Shown here: positions 63,297 through 64,000 of the stretch, piece after piece
How the letters are laid out: each line of letters begins with the position of its first letter
How positions within the stretch are numbered: the first letter of the stretch is position 1
Source of the DNA: Fodinibacter sp963707895
Lineage (GTDB): Bacteria; Actinomycetota; Actinomycetes; Actinomycetales; Dermatophilaceae
Assembly: GCA_963707895.1 (NCBI GenBank)
Contig: CAVPRS010000011.1
Coordinates: 682,001 to 746,000, forward strand
Reading direction: 5' to 3'
DNA: 64,000 nucleotides
Made by a program: the position numbers and the translations under genes
The notes under the pieces: model-generated
Database searches by the model: none
What the model was told of the DNA's origin: nothing
Seen by the model: the letters and a program-made list of their open reading frames with translations, nothing else

Positions 63297-64000
63297 GCTT
63301 CCAGTCCGCTTGGCGGTTGCTGCTGCTGGTGCTGCCCGTCGCCCTCCTCGTCGGCTACCTGCTGGTCCAGCGACGCCGCCACACCCAGGTGGTGCGGTTC
63401 ACGAGCGTCGACCTCCTCGACTCGGTCGCACCGCGTCGGCAGGGTTGGCAGCGGCACGTCCCGGCGGCGGCGATGCTGCTCTCCCTCGTGGTGCTCACCC
63501 TCGCGTTCGCCGAGCCGGCAGTGGCGATGCGCACTCCCAAGGACAACGCGACCATCATGCTCACCCTCGACACCTCGGCGTCGATGACCGCGACCGACGT
63601 CGCGCCGAGCCGGCTGGCCGCCGCCGAGGCCCAGGCCTCGCAGTTCGTCGAGAACCTGCCGCGCGGGGTCCAGGTCGGGCTGGTGAGCTTCGACAGCGCC
63701 GCCCGGCTGCTGGTGGCGCCCACGACGGACCGGGCGCAGCTCACGGCAGCCATCCGGTCGCTGTCCGTCGGCGCGGGCACGGCGACCGCCGCGGGGATCC
63801 GCGAGTCGCTCGACGCGATCGCGGCCGTGCCGAAGGGCACCACCGGCAAGCCGGTGCCGGCGGCGATCGTGCTGATGAGCGACGGGGCCCCCACCCTCGG
63901 CGACGGACAGCTCTCGCCGACCGAGGCCGCCGACGCGGCCGCGCAGGAGGCGCGGGTGCAGAAGGTGCCGGTCAACACGATCGCGTTCGGCACCTCCGGC
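63293..64000 (+). CDS. VWA-domain membrane protein (BatA-like), 3' end missing
   Basis: The open frame from ATG 63293 to the window edge gives 236 residues. Helix 1 is WRLLLLVLPVALLVGYLLVQ; helix 2 (about 58-77) is MLLSLVVLTLAFAEPAVAM. The VWA domain begins IMLTLDTSASMTATDV with MIDAS residues Asp93, Ser95 and Ser97, then LVSFDSAARLLVAPTTD and VLMSDGAPTLGDG. It continues the MoxR-DUF58 operon. Confidence 0.9.
   Translation, partial: MSFQSAWRLLLLVLPVALLVGYLLVQRRRHTQVVRFTSVDLLDSVAPRRQGWQRHVPAAAMLLSLVVLTLAFAEPAVAMRTPKDNATIMLTLDTSASMTATDVAPSRLAAAEAQASQFVENLPRGVQVGLVSFDSAARLLVAPTTDRAQLTAAIRSLSVGAGTATAAGIRESLDAIAAVPKGTTGKPVPAAIVLMSDGAPTLGDGQLSPTEAADAAAQEARVQKVPVNTIAFGTSG

Overview
The window comes from a high-GC Gram-positive bacterium of the class Actinomycetia. 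Coding third positions are almost all G or C, GTG starts are very common, genes are packed with 4-nt ATGA/GTGA overlaps, and many genes have a TANNNT -10 box only 6-7 nt before the start codon, as in leaderless actinobacterial transcripts. The gene set (duplicated complex I genes with KorAB and HtpX, a long-chain prenyl diphosphate synthase, DUF58/MoxR/VWA modules) would fit Micrococcales such as Intrasporangiaceae. That family-level placement is inference only. I saw no rRNA, tRNA, CRISPR array, insertion sequence or prophage. Layout: (1) 1-8443 is the distal half of the main respiratory complex I operon, nuoH (cut by the window edge) to nuoN, followed by a translationally coupled polyprenyl diphosphate synthase, probably for the menaquinone side chain. 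(2) 8444-18637 holds metabolic and transport genes: an MFS transporter, a PLP aldolase/racemase-fold enzyme paired with a D-arabinono-lactone-oxidase-type flavoprotein, an acyltransferase, a deazaflavin-dependent reductase-like protein, a potassium channel with a frameshifted tail, RarD, and 2-oxoacid:ferredoxin oxidoreductase KorAB. (3) 18638-36101 is a second complex-I-like set (nuoA, B, C, H, I, J, K, L, M, N) with no nuoD, E, F or G in the window. Between its nuoA and nuoB sit a 1303-residue Pls-type non-ribosomal peptide synthetase (the family that makes poly-lysine-like homopolymers), an M1 metallopeptidase and, on the other strand, a phosphopantetheinyl transferase. The tails of nuoC, nuoH and nuoI in this set each appear shifted by +1, so nuoC-H-I-J read as one 925-codon frame. 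HtpX closes the region. (4) 36102-43007 is a mixed stretch: a decayed NTF2-like pseudogene, a metallo-beta-lactamase-fold hydrolase, DUF1801, a small lipoprotein, a Dcu-type transporter next to an M20 dipeptidase, a DHA2 MFS exporter and an SRPBCC protein. (5) 43066-50657 (minus strand) is an amino-sugar uptake and catabolism locus: a ROK repressor with a perfect 19-bp operator over its own promoter, a three-gene ABC importer, a NagZ-like GH3 glycosidase, a ROK sugar kinase and NagB. (6) 50742-64000 carries a membrane protein, aminopeptidase N, a DinB-like protein, a VWA/AAA ATPase pair, a TasA/camelysin-like secreted protein with its SipW-type signal peptidase, an HtrA-like protease, and the start of a MoxR-DUF58-VWA operon that runs off the right edge. 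The likely link in region 3 is redox: KorAB yields reduced ferredoxin, and a complex I lacking the NADH module could accept ferredoxin electrons. Why a poly-amino-acid synthetase is nested in that cluster is the most open question in the window.
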